Positions 17,953 to 27,590 of a stretch of 64,000 nt of DNA are shown here, piece after piece. The notes under the pieces are model-generated. The model saw nothing but the letters and a program-made list of their open reading frames with translations. It did no database searches and was not told the origin of the DNA. The DNA is from Streptomyces sp. NBC_00620. Its GTDB lineage: Bacteria; Actinomycetota; Actinomycetes; Streptomycetales; Streptomycetaceae. Within the stretch, counting starts at the first letter, position 1. Each line of letters begins with the position of its first letter. Position numbers and translations under genes: made by a program. The DNA is taken from NCBI RefSeq assembly GCF_026341825.1, contig NZ_JAPENY010000002.1, positions 2,327,001-2,391,000 of the forward strand, written 5' to 3'.

Positions 17953-19710
17953 ATGACCGCCGCCCCGTCCGGCCCGGCCTTCTCCGTCCACGACATCCCG
18001 TTCAGCACCCGCGGGTCATGGTTCGGTATTTCGCCCGTGGTGGCGGAGAAGACCATCGCCGAAGACCTTCACCTCGTCTCGCACCAGCACGGCATGCACG
18101 CCGTGCTGCGTCTCCTCCCGCTCGACCTGCCCACTGGGGATCGCGCCGCCACCAGGCCGCACGCGACGCCAAGCCTGCTCAGCTGGATCGGTGCCGAAGG
18201 CCGCATCGACCTCGCCTACGAGTCGCCGGACACCGTACGCCTGCGCGGTGACGGGATGGGCCTGCGCATCGGTGCGGCGGCGACCGTGCTGACCCCGTTC
18301 AGCGGCACCTACTTCTACCGCGAACCCGGCACGGTGGCGTATGTGTTCACCTCGTACGAGACCGGGCGGCGCTACCGCGTCACCGTGCTGTCGGGGGCCG
18401 TGGCCGAGGCGTCCGGCACGCAGACGCTGGGCAGCGCCGCGCGAGGTGTCACGATCGGCGCCGAGGCCGGCGCGGTCTGGGAGGCCGCGGTCGAGGAGTA
18501 CGAGACCGCGCGCCGCCCGTACGCGCCTTCGGCATCCTTCGGCCAGGTCGTGGACGCCGCGCACGGCGCCTTCTCCTCCTTCGTCGACACCGTCGCGCCC
18601 TGGCGCTCGTCGGGCACGCCTGCCGCGGAACTCGCCGCGTATGTCCTGTGGTCCGCGACCGTCCGGCCGCAGGGCTTCGTCACCCGGCCCGCGGTGCTGA
18701 TGTCGAAGCACTGGATGGACAAGGTGTGGAGCTGGGACCACTGCTTCAACGCCCTTGCCCTGGCCCCCGGAAGCCCCGGACTCGCCCTGGACCAGTTCGC
18801 CCTGCCTTTCGACCACCAGGACGAGACCGGCGCGCTACCCGACTCGGTGGCCCACTCGGAGATCCTCTACAACTTCGTCAAGCCTCCTATCCACGGCTGG
18901 ACCCTGCGCCACCTGCGTCGACGGCTCCCCAAGCCGCTCGGCGAGGCGGAGTTGACCGAGGTGTACGACCGGCTGGCCCGCTGGACGGACTTCTGGCTCA
19001 CCATGCGGCGGGCACCCGGGGCAGCCCTCCCGCACTACCAGCACGGCAATGACAGCGGCTGGGACAACGCGACCACCTTCGACCCCGAGCGTGTGATCGT
19101 CAGCGCCGATCTGGCCGCCTTCCTCGTGCTGCAAATGCGCGAACTCGCCGAACTCGCACATGCGTTGGGGCTGCAGGACGACGCGCGCAGGTGGACGCGA
19201 ACGGCCGACGGCACGCAAGCGGCGATGCTCGACGAGCTGTGGACCGGCGACCGATTCGTCGCCCGCTCGGCACAGAGCGGGGCCACCTGGACCAGCTCCA
19301 GTCTGCTCGACCTGATGCCCGTGGTGCTCGGCGAGCACCTGCCCCAGAGCATCGGCGACGCGCTGGCCGACCGCATCGAGGCCCACCTCACCGCGTACGG
19401 CCTCGCCACCGAACTGCCCACCTCACCGCACTACTTGGACGACGGCTACTGGCGCGGCCCGATCTGGGCCCCGTCCACCGTCCTGATCGAGGACGGCCTG
19501 CGCCGCGCCGGCCACGACCGTCTCGCGGACGAGATCAGCGCCCGCTTCCGGGCCCTGTGCGAGACCTCGGGCTTCGCGGAGAACTTCGACGCCCTCACCG
19601 GCGCGGGCCTGCGCGACCGCGCCTACACCTGGACCGCCAGCAGCTACCTCCTCCTTGCCGAGGCCCACGAGCTGAGGCGCGCCGAGACCACGGAGGCCGT
19701 CGGCGGCTGA
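17953..19710 (+). CDS. GH63/GH37-like (alpha/alpha)6-barrel glycoside hydrolase
   Basis: This 585-residue protein lacks a signal peptide. The N-terminal ~200 residues look like a beta-sandwich, followed by an (alpha/alpha)6 barrel of the trehalase/mannosyl-glycerate-hydrolase type. Visible signatures are KVWSWDHCFNALAL (about 255), HGNDSGWDNATTF (about 363) and the near-C-terminal DGYWRGPIWAPS (about 495). The Asp of SGWDN and a late Glu are plausible catalytic acids. It probably splits imported oligosaccharides in the cytoplasm, consistent with its place right after the importer genes. The exact GH family and sugar are inferred. Confidence 0.78.
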   Translation: MTAAPSGPAFSVHDIPFSTRGSWFGISPVVAEKTIAEDLHLVSHQHGMHAVLRLLPLDLPTGDRAATRPHATPSLLSWIGAEGRIDLAYESPDTVRLRGDGMGLRIGAAATVLTPFSGTYFYREPGTVAYVFTSYETGRRYRVTVLSGAVAEASGTQTLGSAARGVTIGAEAGAVWEAAVEEYETARRPYAPSASFGQVVDAAHGAFSSFVDTVAPWRSSGTPAAELAAYVLWSATVRPQGFVTRPAVLMSKHWMDKVWSWDHCFNALALAPGSPGLALDQFALPFDHQDETGALPDSVAHSEILYNFVKPPIHGWTLRHLRRRLPKPLGEAELTEVYDRLARWTDFWLTMRRAPGAALPHYQHGNDSGWDNATTFDPERVIVSADLAAFLVLQMRELAELAHALGLQDDARRWTRTADGTQAAMLDELWTGDRFVARSAQSGATWTSSSLLDLMPVVLGEHLPQSIGDALADRIEAHLTAYGLATELPTSPHYLDDGYWRGPIWAPSTVLIEDGLRRAGHDRLADEISARFRALCETSGFAENFDALTGAGLRDRAYTWTASSYLLLAEAHELRRAETTEAVGG

Positions 19711-19717
19711 CAGACCC

Positions 19718-19738
19718 CCCGGGCGACTCGCGCCCGGG
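19718..19738. terminator. short GC hairpin after the GH63-like gene
   Basis: CCCGGGCG (19718-19725) pairs perfectly with CGCCCGGG (19731-19738) around a five-base loop. No T tract follows. The next gene starts 26 bp later, so this may act as a processing or attenuation site. Confidence 0.4.
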
Positions 19739-19764
19739 CAGTACCCCCTTCGGGAGACCCGCAC

Positions 19765-21633
19765 ATGCGCATATCTCGCTTCCCTGCCCCAGCCGGACGC
19801 CCCGGCAGACCAGCTGTCCCGAGACGCCGCAGGACCGCCGTGATCGCGGCGCTCCTCGCCTCGTTCGCCGCCGCCACCCTCCCCGCGACCACGGCACGCG
19901 CCGCCGACACCTCCGTCACCGTCGACTTCGCCACCGCCGGGGGCGCTCCGACGTACCACGCCTCGGGGACGATCTACGGGATGACCCCGAACGGCTCGCT
20001 GCCCCAGGACCACTTCTTCACCGACATCAAGTGGCACTTCATGCGAGCCGGGGGCGCTCAGCTCAACATTGGCGGCTACGCCACCAGCCTCGCCGACTAC
20101 CAGACCCGCTGGGCCTCCACCCTGGCCCAGTACAAGCGCACCGCCGCCCTCGGCGGCACCTTCGTGCTGCTGCCGCACGACCTGTGGGGCGCCGACGGCA
20201 CCACCACTCAGGGCTGGCCCGGTGACAACGGTGACTGGACTCAGTTCGACAACTTCGTCACCCAGCTCATCGGGGACGTACGCGCCAACAACATGACCGT
20301 TCAGTGGGATCTGTGGAACGAGCCCGACGGCAGCGGATTCTGGGGCGCGTCGCGGACGCAGTTCCTGCAGATGTGGTCGCGCTTCCACGCCAAGGTGCGC
20401 GCCGCATTCCCCTCCCAGCTCATCGTCGGCCCCAGCATCGCGGGCCAGCCGAACTCCTCCAACAGCTGGTGGACGACGTACCTGACCTACGTCAAGGCGA
20501 ACAACGCGGCCCCGGACATCTGGAGTTGGCACGACGAGCCCGGCGACCCGGTCACGGACGTCGGCCGCGCCAACTCGACGCTCGCCGCGGCGGGGCTGAC
20601 CAACACACGGCCGTACCAGATCAACGAGTACGCCACCCTGTCCATGCAGTCCCCGGGCGGCGGTGCCTGGTTCATCGGCCGTCTGGAGCGGGCCGGTGCG
20701 GACGGCATGCGCGGCAACTGGGCCTCCGGCACGAACCTGCATGACTACGAGGCCAATCTGCTCACCAAGAACAGCGCCGGCCAGTACCTGCCGCTCGGCG
20801 AGTGGTTCATGTACCGGTACTACGGCTCCCAGACCGGCAACATCGTCAACCTGATCCCGGGTACCGGTACCGACGGCCTGGCGACCAAGGACAACTCCGC
20901 GAAGAACGCCAAGGTGTTGCTCGGCAGCAGCGGCAACACGGGGACGGTCACCGTCAATCTGACCGGGCTCAACACCACCTCCGTCGTGGAGAACAGCCAG
21001 GTCCGCGCCGTCGTCCAGCGCATCCCGTACAACAGCGGAGCCGCCGTAGCCGGCCCGGAGACCGTCGCCGACACCACCCTCACGGTCAGCGGCAACGCCG
21101 CCTCCGTGAGCCTCCCGTGGACGAACGCCAAGGACGGCTACACCGTCACCCTGCTGCCCCCGTCCAACACCACCGTCTCCACGGTCGCCGTCAGCCAGAA
21201 CAGCGGCCAGTGCCTTGACGACACCAACCGCTCCACCGCCAACGGCACGCAGTACCAGCAGTACTACTGCGAGGGCGGCTACCAGCAGATGTTCGACTTC
21301 AAGCCGGTCAGCGGCAAGACGAACACCTACACGGTCGTCAACGGGACCAGCGGCAAGTGCCTGGACGTCTCGGGCGCGTCCAGTGCCGACGGCTCCGCCG
21401 TCATCCAGTACACCTGCAACGGCGCCACCAACCAGCAGTTCACGCTCAACCCCGTCACCGCGCTCGGCAACGGCCACGACTACCAGCTCGTCGCCGTCCA
21501 CAGCGGCAAGTGCGTCGACGTCAGCAACGTCTCGACCGTGGCCGGCGCGCAGATCCATCAGTGGACCTGCGATGCGGCGAGCGCACTGAGCACCAAGAAG
21601 AACCAGATCTGGCGTCTCCTCGGCAAGAGCTGA
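19765..21633 (+). CDS. secreted GH39-like glycoside hydrolase with C-terminal ricin-type (CBM13) domain
   Basis: This 622-residue protein has an Arg-rich Sec signal (RRRRTAVIAALLASFAAATL, cleavage near ARAADT). Residues about 50-380 form a clan GH-A barrel. The acid/base Glu is in WDLWNEPDGSGFWG (about 184) and the nucleophile Glu in YQINEYATL (about 286). Residues about 380-465 form a small beta-sandwich. Residues about 472-622 form a ricin B-type beta-trefoil with three QxW-like repeats (QYQQYYC, IQYTC...NQQF, IHQWTC). It is a distant relative of the enzyme at 10655-13357 but carries a different binding module. It probably acts outside the cell to produce sugars for the importer. The substrate is unknown. 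Confidence 0.8.
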   Translation: MRISRFPAPAGRPGRPAVPRRRRTAVIAALLASFAAATLPATTARAADTSVTVDFATAGGAPTYHASGTIYGMTPNGSLPQDHFFTDIKWHFMRAGGAQLNIGGYATSLADYQTRWASTLAQYKRTAALGGTFVLLPHDLWGADGTTTQGWPGDNGDWTQFDNFVTQLIGDVRANNMTVQWDLWNEPDGSGFWGASRTQFLQMWSRFHAKVRAAFPSQLIVGPSIAGQPNSSNSWWTTYLTYVKANNAAPDIWSWHDEPGDPVTDVGRANSTLAAAGLTNTRPYQINEYATLSMQSPGGGAWFIGRLERAGADGMRGNWASGTNLHDYEANLLTKNSAGQYLPLGEWFMYRYYGSQTGNIVNLIPGTGTDGLATKDNSAKNAKVLLGSSGNTGTVTVNLTGLNTTSVVENSQVRAVVQRIPYNSGAAVAGPETVADTTLTVSGNAASVSLPWTNAKDGYTVTLLPPSNTTVSTVAVSQNSGQCLDDTNRSTANGTQYQQYYCEGGYQQMFDFKPVSGKTNTYTVVNGTSGKCLDVSGASSADGSAVIQYTCNGATNQQFTLNPVTALGNGHDYQLVAVHSGKCVDVSNVSTVAGAQIHQWTCDAASALSTKKNQIWRLLGKS

Positions 21634-21698
21634 CCGCCGTCACGCATGACGATGTGGAGGGACAGTCCAAGTGGCTGGATCCGCCCACGTCCGGAAGC

Positions 21699-23024
21699 TC
21701 ATCGCACCTCACCGGCGAGCGCTGCCAGGTCCTCGTCGGTGAGGAGGCGGTCCTTGCTCGCCATCAACTCCTTGGCTCTGGCGAGCACTTCCTCGACCTG
21801 GGTGTGCGTGAGGTCGATGCCCAGCGCCGTCAGCTTGTCGGACAGGGTGTAGGGGCCGCTGTCGGGGGTGAAGGGGACCAGACGGTGGTTGCCGACGAAG
21901 GCGGGCTCCAAGCAGTTGTGCAGGAGGGGGTCGACCTCCGTCTCCTGGGTGATGAGGTCCATGCCGCCCCAGCAGAAGGCGTGCGTGCCGGTCACCGGGT
22001 GGTTCCAGGCCGGCTGATAGCCCGTCAGGGTCTCGCCCGCGCGGGCGAGTTCGGTCAGCCGCTCGGTCCTGATCCCGGTCCGGACGCCGTAGAGGGCCTC
22101 GAAAGCGACGGCCGTGGCGGCGAGGTCGGCATTGCCGGGACCACCGCAGTAGCCGTTGACCGACAGCTCGACGACCGCCGCGCCGGCCCGCACGGCGGCC
22201 ACCGCGCAACCGACTGCCAGGCCGAACGTGTTGTGTGGGTGCAGTCCGACCTCGACGTCCGGGGCCAACTCCCGCGTCCGACGGACCAGATGTGCGTACG
22301 CCTCCGGGCTCATGGCGCCGGGCCCGTCGAACAGGGTGAGTTCGGTGGCGCCCGCCTCGGCCAGCACGGCGACCGACTCCTCGTGGACCTCCTCCGTGAG
22401 GTAGGAGACCATCAGCAGCGGGACGATCACATCGAGGCCGCGGGCGCGTGCGTGGCGGATCAGCCGGGCCGCGCGGGCGAGTACGTCGGTCCGGCCGCGT
22501 GGCGTCTGCGGGGTGCGCCAGTCCTCGCCACGCCACGCCTGACCGTAGATCGCGGGCTGGTAGACGAGCGACGTCTCGCCGAAGCCCTGCACCCATACCT
22601 GTACGGCGTCGTAACCCGCCTCGGCCGCACGGTCGATGTCGTCCGTCGAGCGCATCAGCGGACACACGACCCGGCACTGAGGGTTCTCGCTCTTCACCAG
22701 GTCCACCTCGGCCTTGAGCGCGCTGTCGTCACGGCCGGCGATCCCGGCCGTGACGACCTCGGCCACTCCGGTGCCGACCAGCCGGCGCAGATACGCCTCC
22801 TTCGCCTCGACGGACGCCACGACACCCGGCAGGGTCTCGACCGAGCGCAGGGTCGCGTCCCGCAGCCGTACGGTCCGCGGCAGTGAACCCACCACGTCCG
22901 GACGCCGGTTGAGCGGACTGACCGACCAGCGACCGGGTTCGTACGCGCCGGGAGCGCGCCGCGCCCCCAACTCCTCGCGGAACCGGGCGACTTCCTCGGC
23001 GCTGAACACGGGCGGCTTCTCCAT
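21699..23024 (-). CDS. HMGL-like (DRE-TIM metallolyase family) aldolase/lyase or acyltransferase
   Basis: This 441-residue protein belongs to the pyruvate-carboxyltransferase/HMG-CoA-lyase superfamily. Family signs are the first-strand motif VRLRDATLRS (with the metal-ligand Asp), the metal-binding GLHPHNTFGLAVG (HxH type) and NGYCGGPGNADLA near the end of the barrel. Members make or break C-C bonds next to a carboxylate or acyl-CoA (isopropylmalate synthase, HMG-CoA lyase, 4-hydroxy-2-oxovalerate aldolase). It does not match any of these closely enough to name. The start is ATG 23024, with GGAGG six bases upstream. Its divergent promoter region carries three TGTCGACA palindromes, placing it in the putative GntR regulon. 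Confidence 0.72.
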   Translation of the reverse strand: MEKPPVFSAEEVARFREELGARRAPGAYEPGRWSVSPLNRRPDVVGSLPRTVRLRDATLRSVETLPGVVASVEAKEAYLRRLVGTGVAEVVTAGIAGRDDSALKAEVDLVKSENPQCRVVCPLMRSTDDIDRAAEAGYDAVQVWVQGFGETSLVYQPAIYGQAWRGEDWRTPQTPRGRTDVLARAARLIRHARARGLDVIVPLLMVSYLTEEVHEESVAVLAEAGATELTLFDGPGAMSPEAYAHLVRRTRELAPDVEVGLHPHNTFGLAVGCAVAAVRAGAAVVELSVNGYCGGPGNADLAATAVAFEALYGVRTGIRTERLTELARAGETLTGYQPAWNHPVTGTHAFCWGGMDLITQETEVDPLLHNCLEPAFVGNHRLVPFTPDSGPYTLSDKLTALGIDLTHTQVEEVLARAKELMASKDRLLTDEDLAALAGEVR

Positions 23025-23079
23025 GGACGTCCTCCGGGCGTGGCTCTGGTACTCGTCCTCAGACTCCATCCAAGCCGCC

Positions 23080-23160
23080 TGTCGACACTAAAGGCAATAG
23101 AGCTGCTTCGAATGCCTAGATGTTTACTTTCTGTCGACACCTGGCTAAGACTGTCGACAG
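23080..23160. promoter_or_regulatory. three TGTCGACA palindromes in divergent promoter (GntR-type sites)
   Basis: Perfect TGTCGACA copies lie at 23080-23087, 23132-23139 and 23152-23159, the last within CTGTCGACAG. The first two are 52 bp centre to centre and the third is 20 bp further on. They sit between the HMGL-like gene (minus) and the SDR/amidohydrolase pair (plus). The same palindrome recurs before four other transcription units nearby and before the gntR gene, its likely binder. Confidence 0.75.
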
Positions 23161-23290
23161 GCCCGGCGGCTTGCCCGTCGGCTTCCGCGGTTGGCGGCTC
23201 ATCCGCCGGCCGCTCGACGACCGGTGCCTCACCTGCCGGTTGCGAGGCCTGTCCCAGTGATCCGACCTGCTCCGACCGAGGGAGATCCCC

Positions 23291-24118
23291 GTGACCCAAG
23301 ACGCGCCCGATCCGCGGCCCCCCGGCCGGCTGGCCGGCCGGATCGCCGTCATCAGCGGCGCCGGCAGCGTCGGCCCCGGCTGGGGCAACGGCCGCGCCAC
23401 CGCCGTGATCTTCGCCCGGGAAGGCGCCACCGTCTTCCTGACCGACAGGGACAAGGAGTCCCTGGAGCTGACCGCACAGCAGATCCGGAACGAGGGCGGC
23501 ACCGCGCACACCGCGGTCCTCGACGTCACCGAACCCGCCGCCGTCCAGGACTTCTTCGCCGAGTGCGAGCAGCGGGCGGGGCGGATCGACATCCTGGTCA
23601 ACAATGTCGGCGGCTCGCGTGCGGGCGGCGCCGTCGAACTGAGCCTGGAGGACTGGGACGGCCAACTGCGCACCAATCTCACCAGCGCCTTTCTCGCCTG
23701 CAAGCACGTCATTCCGGTGATGCGGCGCGGCGGCGGCGGGGCGATCGTCAACACCGCTTCGGCGTCCGGGCTGCGCTGGACCGGCGCCGCCCAGGTCGGC
23801 TACGCGGCGGCCAAGGCGGCCGTCATCCAGCTGTCCCGGGTGACCGCCGTCGAGTTCGCCCCCGACGGAATCCGGGTGAACACCGTCGTCCCCGGACAGC
23901 TGCACACCCCGATGGTCGAGGCTCGTCTCGCCGGGCAGCGGGCCGGCGGCGATGTGGCGAAGCTGCTCGCGCAGCGGCAGGCCCGCATCCCGCTCGGTTT
24001 CATGGGTGACGGCCGCGACACGGCGTACGCCGCCCTGTTCCTCGCCTCCGACGAGGCCCGCTTCGTCACCGGCACGGAAATCGTCGTCGACGGCGGAATG
24101 ACGGCACGCTGTGACTGA
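23291..24118 (+). CDS. short-chain dehydrogenase/reductase (SDR)
   Basis: This 275-residue classical SDR has a variant nucleotide-binding motif (ISGAGSVGPGWGNGRA), the NNVGG strand, the catalytic Ser in NTASASG and the YAAAK catalytic pair at about residue 178. It should oxidise or reduce a hydroxyl or keto group with NAD(P). It ends in TGTEIVVDGGMTARCD, typical of FabG-like enzymes. The GTG start follows GGAGA. The next gene overlaps its end by eight bases (GTG at 24111), so the two are translationally coupled and probably act on successive intermediates. The substrate is unknown. Confidence 0.9.
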   Translation: MTQDAPDPRPPGRLAGRIAVISGAGSVGPGWGNGRATAVIFAREGATVFLTDRDKESLELTAQQIRNEGGTAHTAVLDVTEPAAVQDFFAECEQRAGRIDILVNNVGGSRAGGAVELSLEDWDGQLRTNLTSAFLACKHVIPVMRRGGGGAIVNTASASGLRWTGAAQVGYAAAKAAVIQLSRVTAVEFAPDGIRVNTVVPGQLHTPMVEARLAGQRAGGDVAKLLAQRQARIPLGFMGDGRDTAYAALFLASDEARFVTGTEIVVDGGMTARCD

Positions 24119-25040
24119 GCCCTCGGCGACCCGGCACGCCGTCCGAGCACCCGAGTTGACGCCCTCGCCCGGCTGCCCGCCCCCGCACCCGGCGCCCCGC
24201 ACGCCCACGCTCGCGCTCCCGCCGGACAGTTGTGACGCCCACTGCCACATCTTCGGCCCGGCCGACGTCTTCCCGTACGACCCGGACCGCACCTTCACCC
24301 CAGTCGACGCGCCGAAGGAGCAACTCTTCGCCGTGCATGCCCACTTGGGACTGACCCGGGCCGTGATCGTGCAGTCCTCGTGCCACGGCCACGACCCTCG
24401 CGTGCTCTTGGACGCGCTGAAGTCCGGCGGCGGCCGGCTGCGCGGGGTGGCGCTGATCGGCGAGTCGACGACACGGGCCGAGATCGAGGAGTTGCACCGA
24501 GCCGGGGTGCGGGCCTTCCGCCTCAATTTCCTGCCCCATCTGCGGACTCCGCCCACCCGTGCCGAGATCGACTCGGTCCTCGAGCGCGTCGACGGGCTCG
24601 GCTGGGCGGCCCAACTCCATGTCAGGGGTGAGGAGATCACCGTGCTGGAGGACCTCGTGCGTGCGCTGCCCGGCAGGGCGGTGGTCGACCACATCGGGCG
24701 CGTCGACCTCGCCGCCGGACGGGACAGCCCCGCTCTGCGCAGCCTGCGCGCCCTCCTCGACACCGGGGACGTGTGGCTGAAGGTCAGCGGGGTCGACCGG
24801 GTCTCCCGGCAGGGGCCGCCGTACACCGACGCCGTCGAGCTGGCTGCCTCCCTCGTCGCGTACGCGCCCGAGCGGGTGCTGTGGGGGACCGACTATCCGC
24901 ACGTGAACATCACCGGTGACGCACCGGACGACGGGTTGCTCGTGGACCTCATCGAGCGGATCGCCCCCGACCCCGGGCACTTGCGGCGGCTGATGGTCCA
25001 CAACCCGGCGGACCTCTTCGACTTCCCGTCAACTCGCTAG
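24111..25040 (+). CDS. amidohydrolase, 2-pyrone-4,6-dicarboxylate-hydrolase-like (COG3618)
   Basis: This 309-residue TIM-barrel metal hydrolase resembles LigI-type lactonases and other COG3618 enzymes. Visible residues are the HxH metal ligands in DAHCHIFGP (His44, His46), HVRGEE in the middle, VVDHIGR and the catalytic Asp in LWGTDYPH (about 260). The family opens lactone or pyrone rings, or removes carboxylates, in aromatic breakdown. It is coupled to the SDR before it. Its TAG stop lies directly against a TGTCGGCA near-copy of the operator that starts the next transcription unit. The family is firm; the specific lactone is not known. Confidence 0.85.
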   Translation: MTEPSATRHAVRAPELTPSPGCPPPHPAPRTPTLALPPDSCDAHCHIFGPADVFPYDPDRTFTPVDAPKEQLFAVHAHLGLTRAVIVQSSCHGHDPRVLLDALKSGGGRLRGVALIGESTTRAEIEELHRAGVRAFRLNFLPHLRTPPTRAEIDSVLERVDGLGWAAQLHVRGEEITVLEDLVRALPGRAVVDHIGRVDLAAGRDSPALRSLRALLDTGDVWLKVSGVDRVSRQGPPYTDAVELAASLVAYAPERVLWGTDYPHVNITGDAPDDGLLVDLIERIAPDPGHLRRLMVHNPADLFDFPSTR

Positions 25041-25100
25041 TGTCGGCAGAGATGGCAGGCATTTCATTGTCACACCCCTTGAAGGCCGAAAGTGTCGACA
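25041..25100. promoter_or_regulatory. paired GntR-type sites before the BBE oxidase/ABC operon
   Basis: A one-mismatch copy, TGTCGGCA (25041-25048), and a perfect TGTCGACA (25093-25100) have centres 52 bp apart, the spacing seen at the other promoters. The second copy ends 39 bp before the ATG of the FAD oxidase gene. Confidence 0.65.
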
Positions 25101-25139
25101 GTAGTGTCCCGACTCGAACCCCGCGTGAGGAGAACGGCC

Positions 25140-26540
25140 ATGCTTGAGTTGTCTCAGGGCAGCCTCATCCGGCGCGGTGACGAGGCATACGAACAGGTTC
25201 GCCTCGACGCCGTCTGGAACGAACGCAAGCCCGCCCGCCACCCGGACGTCATCGTGCTCGCCGAGAACGAGCAGGACGTCGTGGCGGCCGTACGCCTGGC
25301 CCGCCGTGAGGGGCTGAACATCGGTATCCGTTCCGGCGGCCACAGCTGGGTGGGCAACGGAGTGCGGGACGGCGGAATGCTCCTCGACCTCTCGAGGCTG
25401 CAGGAGATATCCGTCGACCCGGTGGCCCGTACCGCGGCCGTACAGCCCGCCGCCAAGGGACCCGCGCTGGTGGAAGCCGTGGAGCCGCACGGCCTGTTCT
25501 TCCCTACCGGACACGCACCGACGGTCGGGATCGGCGGGTTCATCCTCGGCGGCGGCTACGGCTGGAACTCGCGCCGGCTCGGCCCCGCCTGCCTGAGCAT
25601 CGAGGCGATCGACGTGGTGCTGGCCGACGGCACCCTGGTACACGCCACCGACGCCTCGCACCCCGAGCTGCTGTGGGCGGCGCGGGGGAGCGGGCCCGGC
25701 TTCTTCGGCGTGGTCACCCGCTTCCACCTCCGCCTCCACGAGCGACCACGCCGCATCCTGCGGACCGTGCACAGCTATCCGCTCGAACTGCGCGACGAGG
25801 TGCTGGCCTGGGCGTACGACACGCTCGAAAGCCTTTCACCCGCGGTCGAGTTCTCGGCGAAGGTGGGGTGGGGGTCCGGGGGATTGCCCCCAGGAGGGCA
25901 CAGCGCGCCGGGGCCGCACCGCAAGACGGTCTCCATCACGGCGACCGCCTTCTCCGAGACGGGCGACAACCTGCTCGCCCCACTGGAGGACGCGCCCTTC
26001 CGGGACCGGGCCGTCCGTGCGGTGGTCGCCCAGGACACGACCATGGCGGAGCTGTACGACGCCGCCGACCGGCTCACCCCGGCAGGGATGCGCTGGGCGC
26101 TCGACGGGATCTGGGCCGACGGTCCTGTGGAGAGGATCCTGGCCGCGGCCGGGCCGCTGTTCGACTCCATCCCGGACACCACCAGCCATGTGCTGTGGAT
26201 GCTCTGGGGTCACCACCCGGAGCGCGCCGACGCCTGCTGGTCCAGCCAGGCCAAGGTGTACCTCTCGCCCAACGCGGGCTGGACCGACCCGGCCGAGGAC
26301 CTCGCCCACGAGAGGTGGGCACACGGTGAACTCGCCGCGATCCAGCACCTGTCGAAGGGGCTGCAGTTCTCCGACAACAACCTCGCCGACCGCTTCGACC
26401 ACGGGCTCAGCCCGAGCAACGCCGCACGCCTGGAGGAGATCCGGGCCGCGTACGACCCCGAGGGACTGTTCCGGACGTACATGACCGCCGGGGAATCCAC
26501 CACCGCCTACGCCGCCGCGGCACCCGCCCGGACGCACTGA
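25140..26540 (+). CDS. FAD-linked oxidase with BBE domain (berberine-bridge/6-hydroxynicotine-oxidase type)
   Basis: This 466-residue flavoenzyme starts at ATG 25140, set by GAGGAG at 25127-25132; the upstream GTG lies inside an operator. Residues about 40-205 form the PCMH-type FAD-binding domain, with RSGGHSWVGNG holding the His that in relatives carries 8-alpha-linked FAD. The other usual anchor region reads GGYGWNSRRLG without a Cys, so single covalent linkage is likely. Residues about 410-455 form the BBE domain (QFSDNNLADRFDHGL). Such enzymes oxidise alcohols, amines or sugars using oxygen. No signal peptide is seen. It opens an operon that continues with the ABC importer. Confidence 0.88.
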   Translation: MLELSQGSLIRRGDEAYEQVRLDAVWNERKPARHPDVIVLAENEQDVVAAVRLARREGLNIGIRSGGHSWVGNGVRDGGMLLDLSRLQEISVDPVARTAAVQPAAKGPALVEAVEPHGLFFPTGHAPTVGIGGFILGGGYGWNSRRLGPACLSIEAIDVVLADGTLVHATDASHPELLWAARGSGPGFFGVVTRFHLRLHERPRRILRTVHSYPLELRDEVLAWAYDTLESLSPAVEFSAKVGWGSGGLPPGGHSAPGPHRKTVSITATAFSETGDNLLAPLEDAPFRDRAVRAVVAQDTTMAELYDAADRLTPAGMRWALDGIWADGPVERILAAAGPLFDSIPDTTSHVLWMLWGHHPERADACWSSQAKVYLSPNAGWTDPAEDLAHERWAHGELAAIQHLSKGLQFSDNNLADRFDHGLSPSNAARLEEIRAAYDPEGLFRTYMTAGESTTAYAAAAPARTH

Positions 26541-26566
26541 AGCCCGCCCTGAAGGAGAGCCGTTCC

Positions 26567-27586
26567 ATGGAGACTTCGAGAAACCCGCGGCGCCGTACCG
26601 TCCTCGCCCTCACGGCGTTGACCGCTGCCCTGTCCCTCACCGCCACCGCATGCGGCGGTGACTCCACCAACGAGGCGAAGACCGCCGACGGCAAGGCCAA
26701 GGTCACCGTCCTGCGTTCCAACGGCGCCATTTTCGAGCCGCTCTACATCGCCCAGCAGCAGGGCTACTTCAAGGACGCGGGACTGGACGTCACCATCAAG
26801 GCGGGTGCACAGGACACCTCGCAGAACGCGCCGTCCGTCCTCAACGGCGAGGCCCAGTTCGCCATGACGGACAGCTCGGGCTTCCTCAAGGGCGCGGCCC
26901 AGGACATGCCGCTCCGTATCGTCACCGGTTTGCAGTCCGCGACGACGAAGACCGATCCCACGGACGGGCTGCTGGTCAAGAAGAGCAGCGCCATCACGTC
27001 CTTCTCGGACCTGGAGGGCAAGACCGTCGGGCTGTCGGCCCTGGGCGGCACCATCCAGTTCATCGTCGAGTACCTGGTCCAGAAAGACGGCGGCGACCCG
27101 GCCAAGGTCAAGTTCGTCGCCCTGCCCACCACTTCACTCACAGACGCCGTGACCTCCGGCAAGACCGACGCCGTGTACTCCTTCGGCGCGTTCTTCGCCG
27201 CCGCCAGGACGAGCGACAAGCTGAACGTCATCGGCAAGGGCATGAACGAATTGCCGGGCATGGTCCAGGGATTGCTGTTCTCCAGCCAGGAGTACCTCGC
27301 CGGGAACGGCGCCACGGCGAAGAAGTTCATCGACGCGGTCGGCAAGGCGATCACCTACGCCAACGAAAACCCCGACGCGGTACGGGCGATCGACAAGAAG
27401 TACACCCAGCTGGACGCCGCCTTCATCGACAAGCAGGAGACCGCGTACTACGACACCCAGCTCAACACCACCGTCATGCGGACGGTCATCACGAAGATGA
27501 ACGAGTTCAAGCTGCTGGACAAGGAGCCTACGGACGAAGCCCTGTACTGGGACCAGGCGCCGACCACGACCTCCAGTGAGGAGTAG
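26567..27586 (+). CDS. ABC transporter substrate-binding lipoprotein, SsuA/NMT1 type
   Basis: This 339-residue lipoprotein has a signal ending in LTATAC (Cys about 29). The mature domain has the NMT1/THI5/SsuA features APLYIAQQQGYFKDAGLDV (here starting FEPLYIAQQQGYF), the ligand loop TDSSGFLKGA and the interdomain VGLSALGGT. The family binds aromatic acids, sulfonates, nitrate and pyrimidine precursors, and it is common in importers for small aromatic or organic acids. It follows the FAD oxidase by 26 bp with a GAAGGAGAG binding site. Two permeases and an ATPase of the same class follow, so this is a complete importer, probably for the substrate of the island. Confidence 0.92.
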   Translation: METSRNPRRRTVLALTALTAALSLTATACGGDSTNEAKTADGKAKVTVLRSNGAIFEPLYIAQQQGYFKDAGLDVTIKAGAQDTSQNAPSVLNGEAQFAMTDSSGFLKGAAQDMPLRIVTGLQSATTKTDPTDGLLVKKSSAITSFSDLEGKTVGLSALGGTIQFIVEYLVQKDGGDPAKVKFVALPTTSLTDAVTSGKTDAVYSFGAFFAAARTSDKLNVIGKGMNELPGMVQGLLFSSQEYLAGNGATAKKFIDAVGKAITYANENPDAVRAIDKKYTQLDAAFIDKQETAYYDTQLNTTVMRTVITKMNEFKLLDKEPTDEALYWDQAPTTTSSEE

Positions 27587-27590
27587 CACG